Source: Desulfobacteraceae bacterium Eth-SRB2
GTDB taxonomy: Bacteria > Desulfobacterota > Desulfobacteria > Desulfobacterales > UBA11574
Assembly: GCA_004193595.1 (NCBI GenBank)
Contig: RPGQ01000014.1
Location: 1-64,000 of the forward strand
Direction of reading: 5' to 3'
Length of the DNA: 64,000 nt
The first letter of the stretch is position 1. The number at the start of each line of letters is the position of its first letter. Made by a program: the position numbers and the translations under genes. Positions 43,354 through 52,914 of the stretch are shown here, in pieces. The notes under the pieces are model-generated. The model did no database searches. It saw only the letters and a list, made by a program, of their open reading frames with translations, and was not told where the DNA came from.

Positions 43354-44141
43354 TGACAGAATTTACAAATACCGTTATTTTTGCCGGCGCAGGTCCGGGT
43401 GACCCTGAACTGATTACCGTAAAAGGTCAACATGCACTTGAAAAAGCAGACATTGTTATTTACGCAGGCTCACTGGTGCCTGAAACTGTTTTAAAATGGA
43501 CAAGGCCCGGAACCACGCTATTAAACAGTTCATCAATGCATCTTGAAGAAATTATCGATGCAATGGAAAAGGGCTACAATGAGGGCAAGCGTGTATTGCG
43601 ACTCCACAGCGGAGATCCGAGTCTTTACGGCGCCACCTTTGAACAGATGGCGGAATTGCAAAAAAAGTCGATTCCGTTTAAGCTGATACCCGGCGTGACA
43701 GCCGCCTTTGCAGCAGCAGCATCCATGGGAATAGAATACACTCTCCCTGAAGTTTCTCAGACACTTATTTTAACGCGTATGGCAGGCAGAACACCGGTGC
43801 CTGAAACGGAATCGCTGGAATCCCTCGCAAGCCACAAAACGTCAATGGCCATATATCTCAGCATGAGCATGGTTGATGATGTTGCAAAGATACTGGAAAA
43901 AGCATATGGCAAATATGCGACCTGTGCTGTTGCGTTCCGTGTAAGCCAACCTGACGAAAAAATTATTTTTACAAGCATTGAAGAATTACAGGAGAGCGTT
44001 AAAAAAGAAAATATAACCCGTCAGGCTCTTATTATTGTTGGAAAGGTTTTAGATGTACGTTCAAGTGAGCGCAACCATAAATCAAAACTTTACGATAAGG
44101 ATTTTGCCCACGGTTACAGAGGAACAGGAAATAGTGATTGA
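43353..44141 (+). CDS. cbiF: Cobalt-precorrin-4 C11-methyltransferase
   Basis: The 262-residue methylase has VIFAGAGPGDPELITVKGQ, VIYAGSLVPETVL, RLHSGDPSLYGATFEQM and KLIPGVTAAFAAAASMG; it adds the C11 methyl. ATG 43353 overlaps the preceding TAA (TAATG). The C-terminal tail overlaps the start of cbiG by 8 bases. Confidence 0.92.
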   Translation: MTEFTNTVIFAGAGPGDPELITVKGQHALEKADIVIYAGSLVPETVLKWTRPGTTLLNSSSMHLEEIIDAMEKGYNEGKRVLRLHSGDPSLYGATFEQMAELQKKSIPFKLIPGVTAAFAAAASMGIEYTLPEVSQTLILTRMAGRTPVPETESLESLASHKTSMAIYLSMSMVDDVAKILEKAYGKYATCAVAFRVSQPDEKIIFTSIEELQESVKKENITRQALIIVGKVLDVRSSERNHKSKLYDKDFAHGYRGTGNSD

Positions 44142-45219
44142 TCATGGGGAAAAATACACTGTTGCAATCTGGGCCATTACACCAAAAGGCGCAAATTTGG
44201 GCCGACAAATCGCAGAACGTCTGTCCGATGTTGACCTGTATCTATCTGTGAATCTGGAAAGATCAAATATACCCTCTCACACATTCAAAAGACTCTCCGG
44301 CGCCATGCCCCGCCTTTTTAATAAATACAATGGGCATATCTTTATCATGTCCACCGGTATTGTTGTCAGAATTATTGCACACCTCCTGAGGCACAAAACG
44401 GTTGATCCTGCCGTTGTTGTTGTTGATGAGATGGGAAATCATTCCATAAGCCTTGTTTCCGGCCATATTGGCGGAGCCAATATGCTTGCAAATAAAGTTG
44501 CCGGATTAATCGGAGCGGATCCGGTTATCACAACGGCTACAGATATACACAGTGTACCCTCAATTGATGTTCTTGCCATAGAAAAGGGGCTTTTCATTGA
44601 GAACCCTGATGCAATAAAAGGGGTAAACATGGCATTTCTTACCGGAGAGAAGATATATTTTCATGATCCTTTTGGCCTGCTTATGGATTCAATACCAAAA
44701 TCAAACCTTATTTTAGATGCCGGTTCAGACGGGAATGATCCGGAAGCTATTCCAAAAACATATTTAAAAGAGATATCCGGCGTCTTTATTTGTGATGTCC
44801 TGTTTGATTTGCCCCCGCAAATGCTGATACTGCGACCCGAATCTCTGGTTGCAGGGATCGGGTGCAATAGAAACACAAGCATGGAAGAAATGAAAATCTT
44901 CCTTCATGAAGTACTTGAAAAATTCAGGCTCTCTTTTAACAGCCTTAAATGCATTACGACAATAAATATAAAAAAGGATGAAACCGGTCTTTTAGCCCTT
45001 TCAGGGGAACTCGAACTGCCCATAACGTTTTATGACCGGGAAGAATTGAATCAGATAAAAACCATCGAGACTCCATCTTTGATGGTGGAAAAATTTACTG
45101 GAGTAAAAAGCGTATGCGAAGCAGCAGCAATTCTTGCGTCAAACAACGGAAAGCTAATCGTTTCCAAGCACTCAACTCGGAACGTAACCATAGCCATAGC
45201 AAGAGAATCCTTTATGTGA
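44134..45219 (+). CDS. cbiG: Cobalt-precorrin-5A hydrolase
   Basis: CbiG opens the delta-lactone ring and releases acetaldehyde (the two-carbon fragment). The protein has VAIWAITPKGANLGRQIAER, IMSTGIVVRIIAHLL, VVDEMGNHSISLVSGHIGGAN, the middle SKSNLILDAG region and the C-terminal domain VAGIGCNRNTSMEE with KFTGVKSVCEAAA. I prefer GTG 44134, preceded by GAGGAACAGGA and giving 361 residues, over ATG 44053, which would overlap cbiF by 89 bases. Confidence 0.88.
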   Translation: MIDHGEKYTVAIWAITPKGANLGRQIAERLSDVDLYLSVNLERSNIPSHTFKRLSGAMPRLFNKYNGHIFIMSTGIVVRIIAHLLRHKTVDPAVVVVDEMGNHSISLVSGHIGGANMLANKVAGLIGADPVITTATDIHSVPSIDVLAIEKGLFIENPDAIKGVNMAFLTGEKIYFHDPFGLLMDSIPKSNLILDAGSDGNDPEAIPKTYLKEISGVFICDVLFDLPPQMLILRPESLVAGIGCNRNTSMEEMKIFLHEVLEKFRLSFNSLKCITTINIKKDETGLLALSGELELPITFYDREELNQIKTIETPSLMVEKFTGVKSVCEAAAILASNNGKLIVSKHSTRNVTIAIARESFM

Positions 45220-46001
45220 TAGGAATTGGTCCCGGCAGTCCGGATTATTTATCAAAACGGGCACATGATATCCTTAAAACAGTTGATGCCGTTGCAGGCT
45301 ATACAACTTATATTGATCTGATCCGCCCCCTTATTAAAGATAAGCATGTCATAAGCACCGCAATGACCAAAGAAGTGGTGCGCGTTAGGTTAGCCATTGA
45401 TATTGCTCTATCAGGAAAATCGTGTGCTATTGTTTCAAGCGGTGATCCTGGTATTTATGCCATGGCCGGGCTTGCTTTAGAGATATGCAAGATGAAAAAA
45501 ATCCACGTTACAGCACCTTGTTCCCGGGAAACGGCTTTAAGAGAAAAAGCCACACTTTCTATTGAAATCATTCCCGGCATACCGGCCCTGTGTTCCGGAG
45601 CGTCACTTTTAGGAGCGCCGTTAAACCATGATTTTGCGGCCATAAGTCTCAGTGATCTTTTGACCCCCTGGGAGCTTATTGAACAACGAATAGAAGCAGC
45701 GGCAAAGGCGGATTTTGTAATTGTCCTTTATAACCCGAAAAGCAGACGAAGACAAAGGCACCTAAAAACCGCTCAGAAGATTATACTAAAATACAGGGAT
45801 AAAAATACCCCTGTAGGAATTGTGGTGAATGCCATGCGCAAAGGCCAGGATGTAAGAATTGTTCCCCTTAAAAATTTGCACGAGGCAACGGTAAACATGC
45901 AGACAACGGTGTTTATCGGAAGCAGCGCTTCTTTTGAATATCTCGATTTTATAATAACTCCCAGAGGGTATGGTGTAAAATATTCGGTAGATATTTTATG
46001 A
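45114..46001 (+). CDS. cbiH: Cobalt-precorrin-3B C17-methyltransferase
   Basis: CbiH methylates C17 and contracts the ring. Motifs: LYVIGIGPGSPDYLSKRA, GYTTYIDLIRPL, AIVSSGDPGIYAMAGLALE, EIIPGIPALCSGASLLGAPL and VLYNPKSRRRQRHL. The start is uncertain. ATG 45114 overlaps cbiG by 106 bases but retains the first strand; GTG 45216, overlapping the cbiG stop as GTGA, is better placed for coupling but would drop the residues RILYV that normally begin the fold. Confidence 0.87.
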   Translation: MRSSSNSCVKQRKANRFQALNSERNHSHSKRILYVIGIGPGSPDYLSKRAHDILKTVDAVAGYTTYIDLIRPLIKDKHVISTAMTKEVVRVRLAIDIALSGKSCAIVSSGDPGIYAMAGLALEICKMKKIHVTAPCSRETALREKATLSIEIIPGIPALCSGASLLGAPLNHDFAAISLSDLLTPWELIEQRIEAAAKADFVIVLYNPKSRRRQRHLKTAQKIILKYRDKNTPVGIVVNAMRKGQDVRIVPLKNLHEATVNMQTTVFIGSSASFEYLDFIITPRGYGVKYSVDIL

Positions 46002-46513
46002 AAGGATATATACAGGTTTACACCGGAAACGGAAAGGGAAAAACCACGGCAGCCATAGGCCTGGCCATAAGGGCTGCCGGTGCAGGGTTGAAAGTATTTA
46101 TTGTACAATTCATCAAGATGGGTGAATACAGCGAAATTAATGCACTCAAAAGATTTTCCGATCTTATCACCATCGAGCAATACGGCCTTGGCCGATTTAT
46201 TAAAGGAAAGCCGTCACCCGAGGATATCCAAGCTGCCGGGAAAGGTCTTGAACGTATAGAAAAAATAATCGCTTTAAGACAGTACCATGTGATTATACTT
46301 GAAGAAGCCAATGTGGCTGTACAATGCGGGCTCTTTTCAGTAAAAGATCTTCTTAAAATTATTGACAAAAAACCGGATGATGTCGAAATCGTCATTACCG
46401 GCAGAAACGCAATGCCTGAAATCATTGAACGGGCGGATCTGGTCACAGAGATGAAGGAGATTAAACATTATTATCAAAAAGGAGTGAAAGCCAGGGTTGG
46501 CATCGAGAAATAG
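45998..46513 (+). CDS. cobO: Cob(I)yrinic acid a,c-diamide adenosyltransferase
   Basis: The 171-residue CobA/CobO/BtuR-type enzyme transfers adenosine from ATP to Co(I). It has the P-loop TGNGKGKTTAAIGLAIRAAG, FIKMGEYSEINALKRF, VIILEEANVAVQCGLF and ITGRNAMPEIIERADLVTEM. It overlaps cbiH by ATGA. A GCTGGGTGCAGG block follows the stop, similar to the riboswitch-terminator block, though no riboswitch is present here. Confidence 0.92.
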   Translation: MKGYIQVYTGNGKGKTTAAIGLAIRAAGAGLKVFIVQFIKMGEYSEINALKRFSDLITIEQYGLGRFIKGKPSPEDIQAAGKGLERIEKIIALRQYHVIILEEANVAVQCGLFSVKDLLKIIDKKPDDVEIVITGRNAMPEIIERADLVTEMKEIKHYYQKGVKARVGIEK

Positions 46514-46587
46514 CTGGGTGCAGGTCAAGGCCGTTGGTAAATGCTGATCCTTGTCTATTGACAATTCATTGTTCTGAAGCCTTTTTT

Positions 46588-46650
46588 AGGTGTCAGGTGT
46601 CAGGTTTCAGGGTCGAAAAACTTGAAGAGCTGACACCTGACACCTGAACA
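46588..46650. repeat. Inverted GGTGTCAGG word array
   Basis: AGGTGTCAGGTGTCAGG is followed 24 bases later by the complement CTGACACCTGACACCTGA, then CTAACACC. The arms could form a hairpin of about 16 bp in the spacer between cobO and cbiP. It is a word array of the kind seen in other spacers, but with its own word. Confidence 0.65.
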
Positions 46651-46757
46651 CTAACACCTTACGATTGAACTCAATAACCAACAATCTTGTTTACACACGG
46701 TTAAGGGTCCACCGAAAATTTGAACCTGTGAACAGCTACAAGAAGGTTTAATAAAGA

Positions 46758-48266
46758 TTGAACGCAAAAAATCAAAACAGAAAGAAGGCGCCGTGCCTTG
46801 CCGTATTTGGAACCGGTTCCGATGTGGGAAAAAGTATTATTACAACGGCAATTTGCCGTTTTTTTGTCAATAAAGGAATAAGTGTCGCACCATTTAAGGC
46901 ACAGAATATGTCCAACAATTCCGGTATCACTCCGGAAGGACTGGAAATGGGCCGGGCGCAGATTGTTCAGGCTGAAGCAGCAAGAATAGCACCACATGTG
47001 GACATGAACCCCATCCTTTTAAAACCCACCAGTGATGTGGGGTCACAGGTCGTATTTTTCGGAAAAGCGGTGGGGAACAGCACGGCGGCAGGTTACCATG
47101 AAGAAAAGGAGCAATTCTTTTCACGAACATGCGCGGCCTTGGATCGATTAAGAGATGAATACGAGCTTATTGTGATGGAAGGCGCCGGTTCCTGCGCTGA
47201 AGTTAACCTTATGCCCTATGATATCGTTAACTTCCGAATGGCGGAATATGCAGGTGCATCTGTTATTCTGGTGGCGGATATCCACAAAGGGGGAGTCTTT
47301 GCGCAGATTGTCGGAACACTGGAATGTCTTCCGAAATCACGACAAAACCAGATATCCGGATTTATTATAAACCGGTTCAGGGGGGATATTCATTTATTTA
47401 AAGAAGGGATAGACTGGATAGAACAAAAGACAAAAAAGAACGTGTTCGGTGTGCTTCCGTGGTATAATCATATATCTATAGAAGCAGAAGATTCGGTTGT
47501 CATTGAAAATCCTGCCAGGGTTTTAGAAAAAGACATTAACACACCGGCCATAGCCGTGATACGCATCCCCCATATTTCAAATTTTACTGATTTTGCTCCT
47601 CTTTCCGGTATTGAGGACATTAATATTTATTTTATTGAAAAGCCTCAGAAACTTGATCTGTTCAAGGCCGTTATCCTTCCCGGATCCAAGAATACGTGCT
47701 TTGACCTTAAATGGCTTAAAAAAACCGGATGGGCGGATAAGCTCGTATCATATGCAAACAAAGGGGGATACATACTGGGCATTTGCGGGGGGTACCAGAT
47801 GCTGGGAAAGTATGTTCACGATCCGGAAGGACTGGAGGGAAAACCCGCCACCATGCAAGGGCTGTCACTTCTGCCCGTGGAAACCATTTTAAAAGCTCCT
47901 AAAACAACCACACGGACTCAGTTTTCCTGGGAGGGCATTTCCGGCGCCGGATATGAAATCCATATGGGAGAAACCCTCCTATTTTCAGGCAAATCTTTGT
48001 TTCGGGTCCTCGATCAAAACAGTATATCCTGCAATAAAGAAGACGGTTGTATGACAAATAACGCGAGGGTGCTGGGAACCTATATCCATGGCCTGTTCGA
48101 CTCCCCGGATATTACCCGGCGCTGGCTAAACCACATCGGCCTCAGCGGTATGGAACTTACCGGAACTCATGGACTTGCAGCCAGAGATAAAGAATATGAC
48201 CTTCTGGCTGAACATTTTGAAAAGTATGTGGACACGGAAAAGATTTTTAAGTATTTAGACGTCTAA
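46758..48266 (+). CDS. cbiP: Cobyric acid synthase
   Basis: The 502-residue CobQ/CbiP amidates carboxylates b, d, e and g of adenosylcobyrinate diamide. It has FGTGSDVGKSIITTAICRFF, PFKAQNMSNNSGI, GMGRAQIVQAEAA-type, VMEGAGSCAEVNL and a glutamine amidotransferase half with nucleophile Cys in GICGGYQMLG and GYEIHMG. The start is TTG 46758, after a 244-bp spacer; the ribosome site is weak. Confidence 0.93.
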   Translation: MNAKNQNRKKAPCLAVFGTGSDVGKSIITTAICRFFVNKGISVAPFKAQNMSNNSGITPEGLEMGRAQIVQAEAARIAPHVDMNPILLKPTSDVGSQVVFFGKAVGNSTAAGYHEEKEQFFSRTCAALDRLRDEYELIVMEGAGSCAEVNLMPYDIVNFRMAEYAGASVILVADIHKGGVFAQIVGTLECLPKSRQNQISGFIINRFRGDIHLFKEGIDWIEQKTKKNVFGVLPWYNHISIEAEDSVVIENPARVLEKDINTPAIAVIRIPHISNFTDFAPLSGIEDINIYFIEKPQKLDLFKAVILPGSKNTCFDLKWLKKTGWADKLVSYANKGGYILGICGGYQMLGKYVHDPEGLEGKPATMQGLSLLPVETILKAPKTTTRTQFSWEGISGAGYEIHMGETLLFSGKSLFRVLDQNSISCNKEDGCMTNNARVLGTYIHGLFDSPDITRRWLNHIGLSGMELTGTHGLAARDKEYDLLAEHFEKYVDTEKIFKYLDV

Positions 48267-48318
48267 GAAATTTATCGAATTTCGTATTACCGGATTTCCC
48301 GGGTCAGGACGTGGATTT

Positions 48319-48837
48319 ATGAAAGAAACCATTCTTGTTATCGGAGGCTGCAGAAGCGGTAAGAGCAGCTACGCGCTTGAACTTGCAGAGCAGATTCCCG
48401 GACAAAAAATCTTTATTGCCACGTGCATACCCCATGACAAAGAAATGGAAAATCGCGTTTTACGGCACAAAAAACAGAGAAGGCCGGCCTGGTCAACCTT
48501 TGAAGTACCGGTCCGTTTACCTGAAGCCATTAGTCAAAACAGTCGAAAAAAAAATGTAATCATAGTCGATTGCCTGACCCTCTGGATCAGTAATCTATTT
48601 TTGGAAAACGATGATCAGGAAAATATAGACGGACACACCCGGAAACTGACCCAATCTCTTGAAAAAGCCGAATGTCCGATAATTTTGGTATCAAACGAAG
48701 TGGGAACCGGCATTGTCCCTGAAAACAGGCTGGCCCGGCTTTTCAGGGATGCGGCCGGATTTACGAATCAGAAAGTAGCGGCATGTGCAAATAAAGTGAT
48801 ATGGATGGTTGCCGGCATCCCTGTAGGAGTAAAATGA
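48319..48837 (+). CDS. cobU: Adenosylcobinamide kinase/guanylyltransferase
   Basis: The 172-residue CobU has the P-loop VIGGCRSGKSSYALELAEQ, the RHKKQRRPAWSTFEVP segment with the His that takes GMP, VDCLTLWISNLF and ILVSNEVGTGIVPEN. It phosphorylates adenosylcobinamide and couples it to GMP for nucleotide-loop assembly. It overlaps cobS by ATGA. Confidence 0.93.
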   Translation: MKETILVIGGCRSGKSSYALELAEQIPGQKIFIATCIPHDKEMENRVLRHKKQRRPAWSTFEVPVRLPEAISQNSRKKNVIIVDCLTLWISNLFLENDDQENIDGHTRKLTQSLEKAECPIILVSNEVGTGIVPENRLARLFRDAAGFTNQKVAACANKVIWMVAGIPVGVK

Positions 48838-49571
48838 ATAATAAGATAAAACGGTTAATCGCTGCAATACAATTTCTCACCATTATTCCCATGGGCAAGC
48901 CGGCAATATATGATCCCAGAGGGATGATTCCGTATTTCCCGATTGTGGGATTGATTATCGGCACCCTGGTATCCATATTTGATTATGTGGCCCTAAACTT
49001 CTGGTCAGAACCTGTGGTCGCTGTGCTCGACGTTGTTTTTCTTGTGGTTATCACCGCAGCACTTCATCTTGACGGACTGGGGGATACCGCCGACGGCCTA
49101 CTGGGGCACCATAGCAAAGAAAAGGCGCTAACCATAATGAAAGACAGCCGTATCGGCGTCATGGGTCTTGTGGCCATCGTTTGCGGATTGGCTGTTAAAT
49201 GGGGGGGTATCCTGGATCTTGACACGAACCGTGCGCTTTTGATCGCTCTTATCCCCGCCTATGCCAGAAGCGGTATGATATTCGGCATACGCTTTTTAGC
49301 ATACGGAAGACCGGACGGCGGTACCGGACAAGATTGTTTCAGTGAACCGTTGAAGCCTTATGCGTTCTGCGGTTTGATTATTCCAGTGGCATTTTCATTC
49401 TTTCTGGGATGGCAGGGAATATGGTTAAACTTTTGCTTCATGCTTATAATTTCAACCATTTTTTTTTATTACAATAAACGGATTCAATGTATTACCGGTG
49501 ACATGCTGGGAGCAATAACTGAAGTTACCGAATCCATGCTTTTTTTACTGGTTACAATGGGGAGTCATTAA
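48834..49571 (+). CDS. cobS: Adenosylcobinamide-GDP ribazoletransferase
   Basis: The 245-residue CobS is an integral membrane enzyme with about seven helices and the motif LHLDGLGDTADGLLG plus MKDSRIGVMG that bind Mg. It joins alpha-ribazole to adenosylcobinamide-GDP. GTAGGAG lies 4 bases before ATG 48834. The stop overlaps the next start (TAATG). Confidence 0.92.
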   Translation: MNNKIKRLIAAIQFLTIIPMGKPAIYDPRGMIPYFPIVGLIIGTLVSIFDYVALNFWSEPVVAVLDVVFLVVITAALHLDGLGDTADGLLGHHSKEKALTIMKDSRIGVMGLVAIVCGLAVKWGGILDLDTNRALLIALIPAYARSGMIFGIRFLAYGRPDGGTGQDCFSEPLKPYAFCGLIIPVAFSFFLGWQGIWLNFCFMLIISTIFFYYNKRIQCITGDMLGAITEVTESMLFLLVTMGSH

Positions 49572-50686
49572 TGCTGAAAGGACATGGTGGAAATATTTAT
49601 GACCTGGCGCAACGACTTGGCTGTCATGGGTCTGAAATTGTGGACATGAGCAGTAATATTAACCCGTTGGGTCCCCCTCCGGACCTGGTTAGGTTCTTGC
49701 AGGAAAACATAAAAACCATAGCCAGACTTCCGGAAGTGGACGCGAATCGCACGGTGAATGTGTTTGCCGAACGATACAATATCGATCCTGAACGGGTTAT
49801 TGCCGGGAACGGAACCACCCAGTTAATCTATTCAATACCCCGTGTCCTTGAGACAAAAAGGGCGCTGATTTTCGGACCCACATATGCCGATTATGCAGAT
49901 GCATGCGCCATGCACAACATTCGTTATGATTACTTAACAGCAAGAGAATCTAACGCTTTCGAGCATGACATTAAGGCAGCGGCACAACAGATCCAGGGCC
50001 ATGATACGATTTTCATCTGCAACCCCAACAATCCCACAGGCAATATCATTCCGGCCGCCGACCTTGAACAGCTTTGCAGATCCCATAAGGATGTAAATTT
50101 TGTTATCGACGAATCGTATCTTTTGTTTGTAGACGGATCCAACACCCAGAGCATGATAAGATCAACCAACCCCAATGTAATGGTTTTGAATTCAATGTCT
50201 AAATTTTTCACGATTCCCGGTTTAAGGATCGGGTTTTTGATATCATCCCCCGTAATTATTAAACAATTCAAAACATACTTACTTCCCTGGAGTGTTAACA
50301 GCCTGGCCCAGATGGCAGTGCAGTATCTGATGAAACAAACGGCCCAAGTCGAAACCTTTATTGAGAATACGGTAAAATTTATTGCTCAGGAAAAAGACAT
50401 TCTGTTTGAAACCTTCAAAAATTCATCCTTCATAAAACTTTTCCCGAGCACCACTTCTTTTATTCTTGCAAGGCTTTATGGAAATCTTACGGCCGGCGGC
50501 CTCGGCAACCATATGGCAGACGATCGGATCCTCATTAGAAACTGCTCAAATTTCAGTGGCCTTTCGGATCGCTTTATCCGATTTTCTTTGAAAACGGGTG
50601 AAATTAACCGCATGTTTGCGAAAAAACTATTGGACCGGATATCTCAGGAAGAATCAGCTCAAAAAGATGAACATCGAACATACTAA
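49571..50686 (+). CDS. cobD: CobD-like PLP enzyme, threonine-phosphate decarboxylase
   Basis: The 371-residue class I/II aminotransferase-fold protein has DMSSNINPLGPP, YADYADACAMHNI, IFICNPNNPTGNI, IDESYLLFVDG and the PLP lysine in NSMSKFFTIPGLRIGFL. In cobalamin operons this family decarboxylates L-threonine-O-3-phosphate to the aminopropanol-phosphate linker; a histidinol-phosphate aminotransferase role is less likely here. Its last residues (KDEHRTY) are encoded by the beginning of a word-array repeat, so the C-terminus is repeat-derived. Confidence 0.88.
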   Translation: MLKGHGGNIYDLAQRLGCHGSEIVDMSSNINPLGPPPDLVRFLQENIKTIARLPEVDANRTVNVFAERYNIDPERVIAGNGTTQLIYSIPRVLETKRALIFGPTYADYADACAMHNIRYDYLTARESNAFEHDIKAAAQQIQGHDTIFICNPNNPTGNIIPAADLEQLCRSHKDVNFVIDESYLLFVDGSNTQSMIRSTNPNVMVLNSMSKFFTIPGLRIGFLISSPVIIKQFKTYLLPWSVNSLAQMAVQYLMKQTAQVETFIENTVKFIAQEKDILFETFKNSSFIKLFPSTTSFILARLYGNLTAGGLGNHMADDRILIRNCSNFSGLSDRFIRFSLKTGEINRMFAKKLLDRISQEESAQKDEHRTY

Positions 50687-51055
50687 AAGATGAACATCGA
50701 ACATCTAACGTCCAACATCGAATTTTGAATGAAAGACAAAAACAAAGGGCAAGATTTTTCTTACGAGTATCAAAACGGCTGAAAAGAAAAGAAATAGCTG
50801 TTGAATGTTTGTTTTTCATTCGATTTTATAATAATTTGAAGAGCGAAGCGACATCATTATTCAACGTTTGACATTCAATGTTCGATGTTGGACGTTCATC
50901 GTTTAATATGTTCGATGTTGGATGTTCAGTCTGTTCGATGCATACAATTTTAAAATAATTTGAGGAGCGAAGCGACATCATTATTCGACGTTCGACGTTC
51001 GACGTTGGACGTTCGATGTTCAGTCTGTTCAATGTTGAACGTTCATCTTTCAGGT
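50668..51055. repeat. Long GAACATCGAA / TTCGATGTT word array
   Basis: GATGAACATCGAACATCTAACG at the left is answered by many complementary words (ATTCAATGTTCGATGTTGG, GACGTTCGACGTTCGACG) to about 51055. GAGCGAAGCGACATCATTATTC occurs twice, at 50841 and 50965. The array could form very long imperfect hairpins. It lies between cobD and cbiB and reaches into the cobD coding end. It is not a CRISPR: units are imperfect, change orientation, and no unique spacers separate them. Confidence 0.75.
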
Positions 51056-51083
51056 TTTTAAAGCTTAAATATTTATCTAAAAC

Positions 51084-52049
51084 ATGGAACTCTCTACCGC
51101 AGGGTATATCCTACCCGCTGCATTTATACTTGATCTTGTTTTAGGCGATCCAACACGCTTACCCCACCCCATTCGGTGGTTCGGCAGGGTCATAACAGCC
51201 GGTGAACCGTTTTTCAGGAACCTGAATTTAAGGCTCTCTATCTCCGGCGCCATTTTTGCAGTATCCCTTATCGCAGGAACCTGGACCCTGACCTTTGTCC
51301 TGGTGAAAACCGCCCAATATTTTCATCCCCTGGTCAAGGCCGGTGTTGAAATTTTGATAATCTATTATTGTATTTCAATTCGTTCTCTGGAAAGTTCGGC
51401 TATGGCGGTTTTCAGGGCTCTTACCCAAACCCGAATAGATGATGCCAGAGCAAAGGTTGCCCTTATTGTGGGCAGAGATGTTGAACGACTTGACGAGGAC
51501 GGAATCTCCCGTGCTACGGTGGAAACTGTGGGTGAGAACCTTGTTGATGGCGTTATATCGCCCCTTTTCTTTGCTGCAATGGGTGGCGTCCCTTTAGCAA
51601 TGGCTTATAAAATGATAAACACACTCGATTCCATGATCGGCTATAAAAATGACAAATACAAAGATTTTGGGAAAGTTGCCGCCAGAATCGATGATATTGC
51701 AAATTTGATCCCGGCTCGCATTTCAATCCTTATTATATCAGCTGCAGCCAAAATCCTTACCGGTCAAGGATCACGTACATTTCAAACCGCCCTGGCTGAA
51801 GGGGCTAACCATACGAGCCCGAATGCCGGATATTCGGAAGCCGCTTTTGCCGGCGCCCTCGGGGTTCGGCTCGGCGGCCCCAATTATTATCACGGCCGTC
51901 TGGTGGCCAAGCCTTATTTGGGAATACCCTTCAACCCAATCAACCGGAATCATATTAAAAAGGCATGCGATCTGATGATGTTTTCAGCCCTGATATGGTT
52001 GTGCGTGTTGGTGATCACGCTATATTTTTTATCATTTTTAATAAGATAG
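51084..52049 (+). CDS. cbiB: Adenosylcobinamide-phosphate synthase CbiB
   Basis: The 321-residue membrane protein begins AAFILDLVLGDPTRLPHPIRWFG and has ARAKVALIVGRDVERLDEDGI, ATVETVGENLVDGVISPLFF, MINTLDSMIGYKNDKY, SPNAGYSEAAFAGALGVRLGG. It attaches aminopropanol (phosphate) to adenosylcobyrate. It lies after a 400-bp repeat spacer but reads in the same direction as the operon. Confidence 0.92.
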   Translation: MELSTAGYILPAAFILDLVLGDPTRLPHPIRWFGRVITAGEPFFRNLNLRLSISGAIFAVSLIAGTWTLTFVLVKTAQYFHPLVKAGVEILIIYYCISIRSLESSAMAVFRALTQTRIDDARAKVALIVGRDVERLDEDGISRATVETVGENLVDGVISPLFFAAMGGVPLAMAYKMINTLDSMIGYKNDKYKDFGKVAARIDDIANLIPARISILIISAAAKILTGQGSRTFQTALAEGANHTSPNAGYSEAAFAGALGVRLGGPNYYHGRLVAKPYLGIPFNPINRNHIKKACDLMMFSALIWLCVLVITLYFLSFLIR

Positions 52050-52099
52050 AGGCTTTGTTCCAATTTGAATACTGAAATGAATTTCAAGAGGTTTAGACA

Positions 52100-52888
52100 A
52101 TGTACCCTACCCTGCCCAAGTCATACAAAGGTTCATATCCATTCAAGATAGGAACCACATCTTACATATATCCGGCCGGCTATACACAAAATGTTAAAAT
52201 GCTTGCCCCATATGTGGATGAAATCGAACTTTTGCTTTTTGAAAGTGCTCCGGACAGTCTGCCGTCAACTCATGAGATAAATAAACTCTTGCTGCTGTCA
52301 AAAGAGTTTGATCTTACCTATAATGTACATCTGCCAACCGACATATCCTTGAGTGATCCCGAGCCGTCAATCCGGCATACCACCATGGAAACCTTAAAAA
52401 GAGTCATAAACCTTACTGCTTCACTCTCTCCTTCTACCTACACCTTGCATCTCTCATATGATGAAAAGGGATTGGAAACCGAACGTATAAAAAAGTGGCG
52501 GGAACGTCTTTACCGCAGCGTAGGGCAATTTATTGCCACCGGGATAAACTCTAAAATGATTTCAATCGAAACCCTGACATATCCTATAGAATGGGTGGAA
52601 GAAATTTTGATCGATTTTAATCTTTCGGTCTGTATCGACCTGGGTCATCTAATGGTATACGGGTTCGATATGGAAAAGGTGTTCAACAGGTATGGCAACA
52701 GAACCTCGATCATCCATCTTCACGGCGTTGATAAGACGGATGTCCACACATCATTAGACAGGCTTTCGAAAAAAAATATGGACTCGGTCATAGGAATTTT
52801 AAAACAGTTTACAAAGGTTGTCTCACTTGAGATCTTTTCATATGATCATTTAAAGGCATCATTGAATTTTTTGGAAAAATCCTGGTAA
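52100..52888 (+). CDS. cbiR: CbiR-like cobamide-remodelling phosphodiesterase
   Basis: The 262-residue TIM-barrel protein of the AP endonuclease 2/xylose-isomerase-like superfamily has FKIGTTSYIYPAGYTQNVKM, VDEIELLLFE, YNVHLPTDISLSD, TYTLHLSYDEKG, ISIETLTYP, VCIDLGHLMVYG and IIHLHGVDKTDVH. These match CbiR, first described in Akkermansia, which cleaves cobamides to cobinamide phosphate so the lower ligand can be exchanged. Position at the end of a cobamide operon supports this. AGAGG lies 7 bases before the ATG. Confidence 0.82.
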   Translation: MYPTLPKSYKGSYPFKIGTTSYIYPAGYTQNVKMLAPYVDEIELLLFESAPDSLPSTHEINKLLLLSKEFDLTYNVHLPTDISLSDPEPSIRHTTMETLKRVINLTASLSPSTYTLHLSYDEKGLETERIKKWRERLYRSVGQFIATGINSKMISIETLTYPIEWVEEILIDFNLSVCIDLGHLMVYGFDMEKVFNRYGNRTSIIHLHGVDKTDVHTSLDRLSKKNMDSVIGILKQFTKVVSLEIFSYDHLKASLNFLEKSW

Positions 52889-52914
52889 TGCATGAAAACG
52901 GTAACTTCTCAACA

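Noticed and set aside
46514-46530. GCTGGGTGCAGG block after cobO as a fifth riboswitch platform
   Set aside because: No aptamer signature or terminator stem lies next to it; the match is short.
50668-51055. Possible CRISPR array
   Set aside because: Units are imperfect, occur in both orientations and are not separated by unique spacers of constant length; no cas genes are present.
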